DNA from: Paenibacillus sp. BIHB 4019
GTDB taxonomy: Bacteria; Bacillota; Bacilli; Paenibacillales; Paenibacillaceae
DNA: 64,000 nucleotides
Direction: 5' to 3'
NCBI RefSeq assembly: GCF_002741035.1
Contig: NZ_CP016808.1
Span: 4,388,501 to 4,452,500, forward strand
The position numbers and the translations under genes were made by a program. The notes beneath the pieces were generated by a model, which was given only the letters and a program-made list of their open reading frames with translations, was not told where the DNA came from and made no database searches. Shown here piece by piece: positions 53,108 through 60,809 of this stretch (the stretch's first letter is position 1; every line of letters begins with the position of its first letter).

Positions 53108-53638
53108 ATGACCTTGCAAATTTTTATTCTTGGAACGTTGAGCGAAGCGGAAAGCCATCCGTATGATATAAAAAAACAGGTGCTCAAGTCGCTCGGCAGT
53201 ACGATTCCAATAAACGACGGAACGCTGTATTACCAATTTGATGTGCTGCAGAAAAAAGGGCTCATTCAAAAGCTTGAGGTCGTTCAGACAGACAACCGTC
53301 CAGAAAAGACGACCTATGGCATTACAGATAAAGGCCTCAAAGCGCTGGAAACCGAAATTTATGCCGCTTATAAAAATGTGACTAACATAACATCTCTATA
53401 TGCTACGCTTTTTTATTTGGACAAGATTGATAAACACAAGCTGGCTTATTTGATTGAGGAAGCGATTGACAAGCGCCAGGATAAACTCAAAATGATTGAG
53501 GGTACGGATCTGGATACGCTGCCAATTTCGCAGGAGAAGCACAAGCCGCTTGAGCTGCTGGCCGACCACGCCTACCAAATGCTTCAGAGCGACATCGCTT
53601 GGCTGCAGAAGCTGCTCGTTTATGTGCGAAGCGAATAG
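53108..53638 (+). CDS. PadR-family regulator
   Basis: This 176-residue protein has an N-terminal PadR winged helix (LQIFILGTLSEAESHPYDIK, then INDGTLYYQFDVLQKKGLIQ) and a C-terminal helical dimerisation part from about residue 85 (VirR-like). PadR proteins repress export or stress genes; the divergent-free, same-strand arrangement after the YhgE-like gene suggests it controls that operon, perhaps through the palindrome at 51774. GATGGAGGCGAAGCA precedes the start. Confidence 0.9.
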   Translation: MTLQIFILGTLSEAESHPYDIKKQVLKSLGSTIPINDGTLYYQFDVLQKKGLIQKLEVVQTDNRPEKTTYGITDKGLKALETEIYAAYKNVTNITSLYATLFYLDKIDKHKLAYLIEEAIDKRQDKLKMIEGTDLDTLPISQEKHKPLELLADHAYQMLQSDIAWLQKLLVYVRSE

Positions 53639-53645
53639 GCCAATC

Positions 53646-54329
53646 GTGGATAAAATTCAATATTTGTCGCAATTTAATTTGCTTCATTCCTTGTCGATGG
53701 AAGATTTAATCGAGATGGAGGAGCTGACCGTCATTACGCCCTTCCCGAAAAATACATTCATTCAGACGCCGGCATCCTTTGCCGAAGGGCTTTATTTTGT
53801 GAAAAAAGGCAAGGTGCGCTTGTATCAGCTTAGCGCGGAGGGCAAGCAGTTCACTTCGGATATTTTGAGCGAAGGCAATGTATTTGGGGAAATGGCGATG
53901 ATTTCGTTTGGTACGCGGAACCATTACATTGAAGCGGCTGAAGACAGCCATATTTGCTTAATGGACCCGAAGCGATTTGAAAATTTTTTGCTGCATCGGC
54001 CCCGTTTTATGCTGTCACTGCTTCAAGTATTAAGCGAACGCCTGAACGGCATGAGCCAGTTGACGCAGCATTTGGCACTCGGGAACCTGCATGATAAAAT
54101 TTTGCATGCGCTTATGCGGCTCGGCAAGGACTTCGGCCTTGCGAGCACGGGCGAATTTGCTAAAATAAACTTTCCGCTCTCTCATCAGGAAATTGCCCAT
54201 CTCGTCGGAGCTAGCCGGGAATCCGTGACGATTGCTCTGCAAGAGCTCGTTAAAGAAGGCTTCATTAGCACCGGCTTTAGAACGATTTGCATTCATCAAG
54301 GCAAGCTTCTGGAGCGTCTGGCTACTTAG
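53646..54329 (+). CDS. Crp/Fnr-family regulator
   Basis: In this 227-residue protein the cyclic-nucleotide-binding-like barrel is at about residues 10-130 (EGLYFVKKGKVRLYQLSAEG; GEMAMISFGTRNHYIEAAED) and the Crp winged helix at about 160-220 (LSHQEIAHLVGASRESVTIA). No CxxC or four-cysteine iron-sulfur set of true Fnr is present. GTG 53646 gives the usual N-terminus (VDKIQYLSQFNLL); ATG 53622, overlapping padR, is the alternative, and neither has a good ribosome site. Probable operon with padR. Confidence 0.87.
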   Translation: MDKIQYLSQFNLLHSLSMEDLIEMEELTVITPFPKNTFIQTPASFAEGLYFVKKGKVRLYQLSAEGKQFTSDILSEGNVFGEMAMISFGTRNHYIEAAEDSHICLMDPKRFENFLLHRPRFMLSLLQVLSERLNGMSQLTQHLALGNLHDKILHALMRLGKDFGLASTGEFAKINFPLSHQEIAHLVGASRESVTIALQELVKEGFISTGFRTICIHQGKLLERLAT

Positions 54330-54514
54330 CTGCAAAAACAAAACATAACAAAACTAAACTAAAGTTGTTCAAAAGCTGTAAGCTGCCTTACAGCTTTTAC
54401 ATTCCCTTATCGCGTATTTTATTAATAGCAGCCTGCTTTGAAGGCATTATCGGTTATAACCCGACGATGCTTGCTGGCATGCTGCTATTTTTAAAAAAGG
54501 AAAGGGAGAGTTTC

Positions 54515-55354
54515 ATGGATGCCGAAACGCTTATACCTGATATTATTTTGCACCGGAAAGGTGCTCGAAAAATAGAGGATATACCGCCCGAGGTTGCCAG
54601 TCTGCTGAATGAGGGCAAGCTTGAAAGCGCCAATTTGACCGAATGGCTGGCAGTTGACCATAGAGCGCTGCTGCATGCAGTGGTCCTTGAGCTGAGCCTC
54701 GGACAGGAGGCCGGGCCCATGCTGCGTCGTATGGATGCATGCAGCGAGCGTAAAATCATGAAGGTCATTCCGGCCATAGCTGGGGAATGGCTTGCATGGC
54801 TTAAAGGCAAAGATGCTGCGGAGCGATCCAGCCTCTGCGAGGCACTGGCGGGCCACCGCTCAGATAGTGTCCGCTGCTGGGCCGCATACATCATCGGGCT
54901 CGATGCCCAATTGAGCTTGGAGCAGAAATTGGCTGGCATTAAGCCGTATGCGGCAGACCCTCATTTTGGCGTGCGCGAAATCGCTTGGATGGCTGTCAGA
55001 GAGCCCATTATTCGCGAATTAAACGCAGCATTGGCATGTTTCGAGGGCTGGGTAACGGATGCCGATGCCAATATTCGGCGGTTTGCCATTGAAGCGACGC
55101 GCCCGGTAGGCGTATGGGCCAAGCATATTGCGGCTTTAAAGGTAGAGCCTGCTCCTGCATTGCCGCTATTGGAGGCGGTTTGCTCCGATCCGGCAAAATA
55201 TGTGCAGGATTCGGTAAGCAACTGGCTGAATGATGCTGGCAAAACGAATCCGGATTGGGTGCTTCATCTTTGCAGGCGCTGGCAGGAGCAGTCCGAATCG
55301 AAGCAAACGAAGCGGATTGTAACAAGGGCAACACGAAACCTGCTGAGCAAATGA
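54515..55354 (+). CDS. AlkC-like DNA alkylation repair HEAT protein
   Basis: The 279-residue, all-helical protein has units LCEALAGHRSDSVRCWAAYI, REIAWMAVREPIIRELNAAL and DADANIRRFAIEATRPVGVW, then KYVQDSVSNWLNDAGKTNPD, the C-terminal block typical of AlkC-type alkylpurine glycosylase relatives. AlkC/AlkD HEAT proteins excise 3-methyladenine and other alkylated bases, mostly through backbone contacts. ATG 54515 has GGGAGAG upstream. The frame is open earlier (from 54287), but with no site and no family match. A terminator follows. Confidence 0.85.
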   Translation: MDAETLIPDIILHRKGARKIEDIPPEVASLLNEGKLESANLTEWLAVDHRALLHAVVLELSLGQEAGPMLRRMDACSERKIMKVIPAIAGEWLAWLKGKDAAERSSLCEALAGHRSDSVRCWAAYIIGLDAQLSLEQKLAGIKPYAADPHFGVREIAWMAVREPIIRELNAALACFEGWVTDADANIRRFAIEATRPVGVWAKHIAALKVEPAPALPLLEAVCSDPAKYVQDSVSNWLNDAGKTNPDWVLHLCRRWQEQSESKQTKRIVTRATRNLLSK

Positions 55355-55392
55355 TAACAGCTCCCGCAGCAGGAAGCGGGTGAATCGTACTG

Positions 55393-55431
55393 AAGAAGAG
55401 CATGCGCATGGGGCATATGCTCTTCTTTTTA
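55393..55431 (+). terminator. Rho-independent terminator after the AlkC-like gene
   Basis: AAGAAGAGCAT and ATGCTCTTCTT form perfect 11-bp arms followed by T residues. Confidence 0.88.
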
Positions 55432-55501
55432 ACTTTTATTGAGAAGGTTTATCATTTATAATGGGGGAAAAGCGGTTTGGCTACAGTAGGGGAGAAGCAG
55501 T

Positions 55502-57460
55502 GTGAAGCTGGGTGAGCATATAGCCGTATGGAATCATACAGCGGTCAAAATATTTGATATTAGACATATCGTCATGAATGCGGGAGAGCATCTGGGCGAC
55601 TATCGTTTTCCTGCTAGCGGTTTTTTGTATGGGGTAAAAGGCGCAGCGCGCTTGCATTTGGACGGTCAATTTCATAAATCGCGGCGTTTTTATTTGCTGC
55701 ATGGCGCAAAGGGCATGCGGCTGGAAATCGAAGCCCAGGAAGAGTTTGAATTTTATTTGCTGTATTACCGGGCAAAGCTTGCTTTCTCTGGCTGGAGGGA
55801 AATTCGCCAGCTGCTGGAGCGCCGAAGCCCTTTTGAAATGCAATATGGGTTTGAGCCCGATGAGCCGCTTGCCATGCTCGTGCTGATGTCAACGATGAAT
55901 CAGACGCTCAGAAATGAAGGAAGTCTCGGCAGCGTGCAAATTAAGGGGCTGTTCTACCAATTTGTGCACGAGGTGCTGGGCCAGCTGAAAACAACGGAGG
56001 CGGCGGGCAGCGAGCCGGATCTTGTGACTCAGGCGATACGTTTTCTGCACGAGCATTATCAGGAGGGCATCTCGCTCGATGAGCTCGCCAATCGCTTTAA
56101 TTACAGTCCGCGTTATCTGTCGATGAGGTTCAAGAAGCAGACGGGCGCAAGCCCGATTGACTATCTTATTCAAATCCGCATTAAGGAAGCGAAAAAGCTG
56201 CTGCTGGAGACGGGTGCCACACTTCGCGATATCGCGGCATATGTCGGTTATGCGGATGAATATTATTTCAGCCGTTTATTTAAGAAGCAGACGGGCCTAT
56301 CGCCAGCACGTTATCAAGCCAAGGAACGAGGCAGCAGCACTAAGGAAGATAGTCCATTGAGCACGGCCAAATTGTCCATTGGATCGTACGAACAGCAACG
56401 TTATAGTATGGATGGTGGTGATAATCATTATCAATATTATGGCGGAGGGTTTACAAATATGAAGAGAAATAAAAACTCAGCACTAGTATTGAGCGTGCTG
56501 CTTAGCTTGACACTGCTGCTTAGCGCTTGCTCAGCGGGAGTAAACAATGCGGGTTCAAACACATCCCAGACTGCGACGAACGTAACGGCAACTTCTGCAG
56601 CCAATGCCGATACGGCTGGTGAAGCGAGTACAAGGACCATTTCCACGGTAAAAGGAGATGTTGTTGTTCCAGCGGAGCCGAAACGGATCGTTGTGCTGTA
56701 TATGCTAGGTGATGCGGTTGCTCTTGGCATTAAGCCAATCGGTATTTCAGAGGTTTATGATGGAGCAGCCTTCTCTGAGCAATTGGAAGGTGTGGAATCG
56801 CTGGGCCACTGGAATGAAGCGAACCCGGAGGCGGTTATGTCGCTAGATCCTGATTTGATTATTGCCAATTCCGAGGATAATTATAGGATGCTTAAGGATA
56901 TTGCGCCAACTGTGTTTATTCCGGCTGATCAAATCTCGACAGAGGAGCGGATTAAGAAGCTTGGCGAAGTATTCGGCAAGGAGAAGGAAGCGCAGGCGCT
57001 GCTGGACACCTTCCAGAGCAAAGTAGAAGAAAGCAAAGAAAAGCTTCGCACATCGGGCTTGCTGGACAAGACGATTACAATTGTCGAAGGCGGCAATAAA
57101 GAAATGCTGGTCATTGAAAGCAAGGAGTACGGACGGGGCTCGCAAATCGTCTATGATTATTTAGGCATGAAAGCGCCGGAAGTCATTCAGCATAAGGTCG
57201 ATAAGACGAAAACGGTAGAAAGCGAAATGGTTTCTATGGAAGTGCTGCCACAATTTATGGGTGATTACGTGCTGCGTTCTTCATGGGAGGGGATGGACGA
57301 CCTGTCTGAGCATCCCGTTTGGAGCAGCTTGCCTGCGGTGAAGGCCGGACATGTCATTGCAGCGGATTTTGGCTTGTTTTATTACACCGATCTTTATTCC
57401 TTGAATACGCAGCTGGATGTCATTACGAACGCTTTGCTGGCGACAGCAGCGAGCAAGTGA
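55502..57460 (+). CDS. AraC regulator fused in frame to a siderophore-type binding lipoprotein (copy 2)
   Basis: The 652-residue product has the same order as copies 1 and 3. A cupin-like sensor comprises residues 1-150 (FYLLHGAKGMRLEIE), and a double AraC HTH about 175-275 (LANRFNYSPRYLSMRFKKQT; DIAAYVGYADEYYFSRLFKK). A linker holds a perfect Fur box (56419-56433). Internal Met320 (ATG 56459, with GGCGGAGGG before it) begins signal VLLSLTLLLSAC with lipobox Cys343, then a FecB/FeuA-like domain (VVPAEPKRIVVLYMLGDAVA). The start GTG 55502 has GGGGAG upstream; the promoter has TATAAT at 55457. No transport partner genes are adjacent. A terminator follows. Confidence 0.88.
   Translation: MKLGEHIAVWNHTAVKIFDIRHIVMNAGEHLGDYRFPASGFLYGVKGAARLHLDGQFHKSRRFYLLHGAKGMRLEIEAQEEFEFYLLYYRAKLAFSGWREIRQLLERRSPFEMQYGFEPDEPLAMLVLMSTMNQTLRNEGSLGSVQIKGLFYQFVHEVLGQLKTTEAAGSEPDLVTQAIRFLHEHYQEGISLDELANRFNYSPRYLSMRFKKQTGASPIDYLIQIRIKEAKKLLLETGATLRDIAAYVGYADEYYFSRLFKKQTGLSPARYQAKERGSSTKEDSPLSTAKLSIGSYEQQRYSMDGGDNHYQYYGGGFTNMKRNKNSALVLSVLLSLTLLLSACSAGVNNAGSNTSQTATNVTATSAANADTAGEASTRTISTVKGDVVVPAEPKRIVVLYMLGDAVALGIKPIGISEVYDGAAFSEQLEGVESLGHWNEANPEAVMSLDPDLIIANSEDNYRMLKDIAPTVFIPADQISTEERIKKLGEVFGKEKEAQALLDTFQSKVEESKEKLRTSGLLDKTITIVEGGNKEMLVIESKEYGRGSQIVYDYLGMKAPEVIQHKVDKTKTVESEMVSMEVLPQFMGDYVLRSSWEGMDDLSEHPVWSSLPAVKAGHVIAADFGLFYYTDLYSLNTQLDVITNALLATAASK
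56419..56433 (+). promoter_or_regulatory. Perfect Fur box inside the coding sequence (copy 2)
   Basis: TGATAATCATTATCA is a perfect 7-1-7 palindrome, identical to the Bacillus Fur core TGATAATnATTATCA. The ribosome site GGCGGAGGG and ATG 56459 follow within 40 bases. The DNA also encodes GDNHYQYY of the long protein. Confidence 0.88.
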
Positions 57461-57484
57461 CCGTAAGACGGCTATGTTGAAAAT

Positions 57485-57525
57485 AAAACGCTCTGCTCTT
57501 ATCATTCAGAGCAGAGCGTTTTTTA
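57485..57525 (+). terminator. Rho-independent terminator after fusion gene 2
   Basis: AAAACGCTCTGCTCT and its complement form arms of about 14 bp around a short loop, followed by a T-run. It separates genes 2 and 3. Confidence 0.9.
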
Positions 57526-57595
57526 TTGTGGCAGGTCGCCGCCTGTATACCATGTTGTTATACTAGCCACTGCTCATTAAATCATCCTGCTTCGG

Positions 57596-57625
57596 TTGCC
57601 ACTAAGAATGATTATCAATTATAAT
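57596..57625 (+). promoter_or_regulatory. Promoter with overlapping Fur-like site ahead of fusion gene 3
   Basis: TTGCCA (57596-57601) and TATAAT (57620-57625) are 18 bases apart. Between them TAAGAATGATTATCA (57603-57617) matches 12 of 14 fixed positions of the Fur core. The first three bases of the -35 element form a TTG that opens the long reading frame but is unlikely to be a start codon. Confidence 0.65.
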
Positions 57626-57679
57626 GGGGTTAAATATAATCGTTCGGATGGGTCTGCAATAGAGGAGTGGAGCGGCAGC

Positions 57680-59674
57680 ATGCAATTAAATGAACATATA
57701 CGTCTATGGAACCATGTTTTCATTAAAATAATTGATATTCGCTATTCGGCAATGGACAAAGGCGAAGAGCTGTCCTCCTATCGGCTGCCAGCCAGTGCGT
57801 TTATGTACACCGTGCGCGGAAGCGCGAAAATCTGGCTTGACCGCCAAATGCATACGGCCAAGCGATTTCATCTTTTTCATGGCGGCAAAGGCATGAATCT
57901 GGCTATTTTAGCAGAGGACGAGCTGGAATATTATATGATTTTGTACAAGCCGACGCTTGCGCTGCCAAGCGCACAGGATTTGGCGAAGCGGATAGAGAAG
58001 GATAACCCTTTCCATTATCAATATGCGTTTGAGCCAAGTGCTCCGCTTGCTTTGTTCGATAAAGTCGAGCGTCTGTATGAGGAGTGGAGACAGGAGACGG
58101 GGCTGGGCAGGCTGCAGGTGAAGGCGGGGTTTTACCAGTTCGTCTATGAGCTGCTCTGGCAATGGCATCAGCAGGAAGTGGCCCCGATTCGACCTGACTT
58201 GGCAGCAATGGCTATTCGCTATATTCATGAGTATTACAATAAGCCGCTTACGCTGGAAACAATTGCTGCGGCATTGGAATGCAGTGAAGGGCATCTATCA
58301 AGATTGTTCAAAAATAAAACAGGCAGCAGCCCAATGCATTACTTAGGCCAGATTCGGACCCTGCGCACGACGCAGCTGCTGCTGCGGACGGATGCGACCT
58401 TGCAGGAAATTGCCGAAAGCGTAGGCTTCCCGGATGCCCATTCTTTAAGCCGCAGCTTCAAGAAATATAAGGGAGTTTCTCCAGCTCGATACAGAGAGAA
58501 GTATAGTGCGGAAGGGAAAGGTCGGGATTTGCCCTTATTGATGCAAGGATTTGCCGTTCTGCAACCCCCGTTTTACCCCTATAATGATACTGAAAATCAT
58601 TTTCATTATCCGACAGGGAGAGAGTTATTGATGCAAAGAAGAACGAAAATAGCAGTGATGGCTTTAGTGATGTGCTTTACCTTGCTTATAAGCGCATGTG
58701 GAGGCATCGCGAATACCAACGGCAGTCCTTCGAATGCGCCAGCTAATCAGTCGGCTGGAGCTTCAAATACGGAGACATCGCCTGCGGCTCAGCAAGCGGA
58801 GCCGCAAGCCGCGACCCGAATTGTAGCTACGCCTAAAGGAGACGTAGAGGTCCCTGTCAATCCGCAGCGAGTTGCCGCTGATCAATATATGGGCCATCTG
58901 CTGAAGCTGGGCATTATTCCAGTTGGGGTCAGAAGCTTTATGTTGAATGAGGCCTGGCTTGGGGATTCCGGCATTTCGCAGGATGTACTGGATGGCATAG
59001 AGGATTTGGGCGGTTTTCCAATGAATTTGGAGAAGCTGACGTATTTGGAGCCGGATCTCATCATTGGCTCTATTGATGAAAATATTGAGCAATACGAGAA
59101 GGTAGGCACGACGGTGTTTCTGCCTTATTGGGAAGAACTGAAGACAGCAGGACCGCTGGAGAAATTCCGGAACGTCAGCAAAATATTCGGGAAGGAGAAG
59201 GAAGCCGAGCAGTGGATCACAGAGTATGATACAAAGGTTGAAGCGGCCAAAGCGAAAATAGCCGGAATCGTCAAGGAAGGCGAAACGGTCTCCATCGTTC
59301 AATTCGGATACAAAGCCTTGTATGTCATCGCGGCTGAGGGCGGCAATTATGGCAGCTCGACCATTTATCAAATGCTGGAGCTGCCGCCAACCCAGCAGGC
59401 GAAAGATATGAAGGATGGTTTTGTAAGTATTTCATTGGAGGTTTTGTCTCAATATACGGGCGATCATATCTTCTTATACGGGGCAGAGGACGAAGGAAGC
59501 GAGGAAATATTGAACAGCGAGCTGTGGAAGCAGTTGCCTGCCGTGCAAAAGGGCCAAGTATATAAATACGGCACCTTTGGCGAAAACGGCGATGAGTTCG
59601 TTATGGAAGATCCGTATTCTCTGGAGCTTCAACTGGAGAAAGTCGTCAGCGTCATGACGGCGAATCAAAAATAA
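57680..59674 (+). CDS. AraC regulator fused in frame to a siderophore-type binding lipoprotein (copy 3)
   Basis: The 664-residue product has a cupin-like sensor (FHLFHGGKGMNLAIL), a double AraC HTH at about 175-275 (IAAALECSEGHLSRLFKNKT; EIAESVGFPDAHSLSRSFKK) and a linker with a Fur-like palindrome. Internal Met318 (ATG 58631) begins signal VMALVMCFTLLISAC (lipobox Cys340), then a binding domain (VEVPVNPQRVAADQYMGHLL). ATG 57680 has GGAG seven bases before it and matches the N-termini of the paralogues; the TTG at 57596 lies in the promoter. It follows copy 2 after a terminator, so it is transcribed separately. Its ligand should differ from those of copies 1 and 2, as the binding domains are well diverged. 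Confidence 0.88.
   Translation: MQLNEHIRLWNHVFIKIIDIRYSAMDKGEELSSYRLPASAFMYTVRGSAKIWLDRQMHTAKRFHLFHGGKGMNLAILAEDELEYYMILYKPTLALPSAQDLAKRIEKDNPFHYQYAFEPSAPLALFDKVERLYEEWRQETGLGRLQVKAGFYQFVYELLWQWHQQEVAPIRPDLAAMAIRYIHEYYNKPLTLETIAAALECSEGHLSRLFKNKTGSSPMHYLGQIRTLRTTQLLLRTDATLQEIAESVGFPDAHSLSRSFKKYKGVSPARYREKYSAEGKGRDLPLLMQGFAVLQPPFYPYNDTENHFHYPTGRELLMQRRTKIAVMALVMCFTLLISACGGIANTNGSPSNAPANQSAGASNTETSPAAQQAEPQAATRIVATPKGDVEVPVNPQRVAADQYMGHLLKLGIIPVGVRSFMLNEAWLGDSGISQDVLDGIEDLGGFPMNLEKLTYLEPDLIIGSIDENIEQYEKVGTTVFLPYWEELKTAGPLEKFRNVSKIFGKEKEAEQWITEYDTKVEAAKAKIAGIVKEGETVSIVQFGYKALYVIAAEGGNYGSSTIYQMLELPPTQQAKDMKDGFVSISLEVLSQYTGDHIFLYGAEDEGSEEILNSELWKQLPAVQKGQVYKYGTFGENGDEFVMEDPYSLELQLEKVVSVMTANQK
58591..58605 (+). 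promoter_or_regulatory. Fur-like box inside the coding sequence (copy 3)
   Basis: TGAAAATCATTTTCA is a perfect 7-1-7 palindrome, two symmetric changes from the Fur core. AGGGAGAG and ATG 58631 follow. The DNA encodes DTENHFHY, close to the DNENHY and DNHYQY of the other two copies. Confidence 0.78.
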
Positions 59675-59681
59675 TCGGTAG

Positions 59682-59719
59682 AAAGCCGCCATTCCTGTTT
59701 AGAGGATTGGCGGCTTTTT
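59682..59719 (+). terminator. Rho-independent terminator after fusion gene 3
   Basis: AAAGCCGCCATTCC pairs with GGATTGGCGGCTTT (one mismatch) and is followed by T residues. Confidence 0.88.
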
Positions 59720-59789
59720 CACGCTGGAATAAGGACGTCGGATTAATCACCTTGCAGTTTGACTAACAGCTAAGGGGCAGGGTGCGATT

Positions 59790-60455
59790 TTAACCTTCCT
59801 GCTTAGCGAACAAGGTGCTCGCTAATAGGGAGATCGTTTGCTGATAGGTGGCGTGGGCGGAGGGAACATCGCCAAAATGCCCGCCCATTTGCAAATGGAT
59901 GACACCGTGGAGGGCGCCCCAGACGAGGCGGACAATTTCTATCGTATCCGTCGGTGCCGCAGCTGATAGAAGACCCTGCTGCTGGGCGCTGCCGATGACA
60001 TGGATTAATTGCCGCATAGCCGTCACGGTGCCCTGCATGCTTTCCTCATCCGGCTTGAAATCGCCGAATGCTCCGCCAAACATCAGCTTGTAGTAGCTGG
60101 TGTAGCGCTGGGCAAACTGCCAATAGGTTTCGCCTAAAGCAAGCAAATGCGCCCTCGGGTCGGCTAGTGCAGGCGTTGCTTCAAACTCGCGAGCCATTAT
60201 TTTGCAGCCATCAAGGTACAGCTGCTGGGCTAGACCTTCTTTATTCACAAACAAGCTGTAAATGATTTTGGTGGAGCAGCCCATTTTCTGTGACACTTTA
60301 CGAACGGTAACCGCCTCAGGGCCTTCCTCCTGCAAAATAGTAGCCGCAGCATCTACAACGAGCTTGCGGAGATTTTCGGTATTTTGCAGCCGTGCTTCCT
60401 GGTAGGTTTTCAACTCGCGTTTATTCGTATTAAGGAAACGATCCTGTTCGCTCAT
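59790..60455 (-). CDS. TetR-family regulator
   Basis: This 221-residue protein has an N-terminal HTH at about residues 30-80: LVVDAAATILQEEGPEAVTV, then RKVSQKMGCSTKIIYSLFVN. A C-terminal TetR_C-type domain (WHG-like, TYWQFAQRYTSYYKLMFGGA) follows. ATG 60455 has GAAGGTGAT upstream; the frame is open 32 codons further but without a site. It is divergent from the SDR/SMP-30 genes, and sites sharing GAAAC-N3-GTT lie before both, so it probably represses itself and them. Confidence 0.9.
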   Translation of the reverse strand: MSEQDRFLNTNKRELKTYQEARLQNTENLRKLVVDAAATILQEEGPEAVTVRKVSQKMGCSTKIIYSLFVNKEGLAQQLYLDGCKIMAREFEATPALADPRAHLLALGETYWQFAQRYTSYYKLMFGGAFGDFKPDEESMQGTVTAMRQLIHVIGSAQQQGLLSAAAPTDTIEIVRLVWGALHGVIHLQMGGHFGDVPSAHATYQQTISLLASTLFAKQEG

Positions 60456-60493
60456 TTTTATCACCTTCGTCTCGGTCAATCTGTTTTTAATTA

Positions 60494-60506
60494 GAAACAG
60501 AGTTTC
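60494..60506. promoter_or_regulatory. Candidate TetR operator at its own promoter
   Basis: GAAACAGAGTTTC, a 5-3-5 palindrome 39 bases upstream of the tetR start. It resembles GAAACACTGTTAC, found twice in the leader of the SDR gene. Confidence 0.55.
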
Positions 60507-60650
60507 CAAATTGCTTACCCAAATTCTATACAGACGGGGAGGGCTTGTCAATGCGAATTAACAACAGGGTGGAAGCGGGGGATGGTGGAAGGTCGTCCGA
60601 GCCGCTTAGAAACCGGCTGTAGTGAAATTTTATTTATTGATAAAAAAGCA

Positions 60651-60679
60651 TTGACAGTATGTATAGACTGAATTACTAT
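60651..60679 (+). promoter_or_regulatory. Promoter of the SDR/SMP-30 operon
   Basis: TTGACA (60651-60656) and TACTAT (60674-60679) are 17 bases apart, a good vegetative promoter. Transcription would start near 60686, at the first base of the inverted repeat that follows. Confidence 0.75.
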
Positions 60680-60686
60680 GGTTCTA

Positions 60687-60776
60687 TAAAGAAACACTGT
60701 TACCAAACGAAAGCCCACTTGGCTAACCCACGGTAATGGTGCTTATTTTTAAAGGTTTGGTAACAGTGTTTCTTTA
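60687..60776. repeat. Perfect 22-bp inverted repeat filling the SDR leader
   Basis: Arms 60687-60708 and 60755-60776 are exact complements; the 46-base centre has only weak pairing. Each arm includes GAAACACTGTTAC, close to the operator at the TetR gene. In RNA it would form a long leader stem ending 33 bases before the start codon. It could be a pair of operators, a leader hairpin, or a small inverted-repeat element without visible target duplication. Confidence 0.85.
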
Positions 60777-60809
60777 AAAATACATTGTATATTAATAGGA
60801 GGACGTTAT

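Noticed and set aside
57596..57679. TTG 57596 as start codon of fusion gene 3
   Set aside because: The TTG is the -35 hexamer of a good promoter; ATG 57680 has a ribosome site and aligns with the other two copies.
60687..60776. Insertion of a miniature transposable element
   Set aside because: No target-site duplication is seen, and the arms start precisely at the predicted transcription start and hold regulator-type half-sites.
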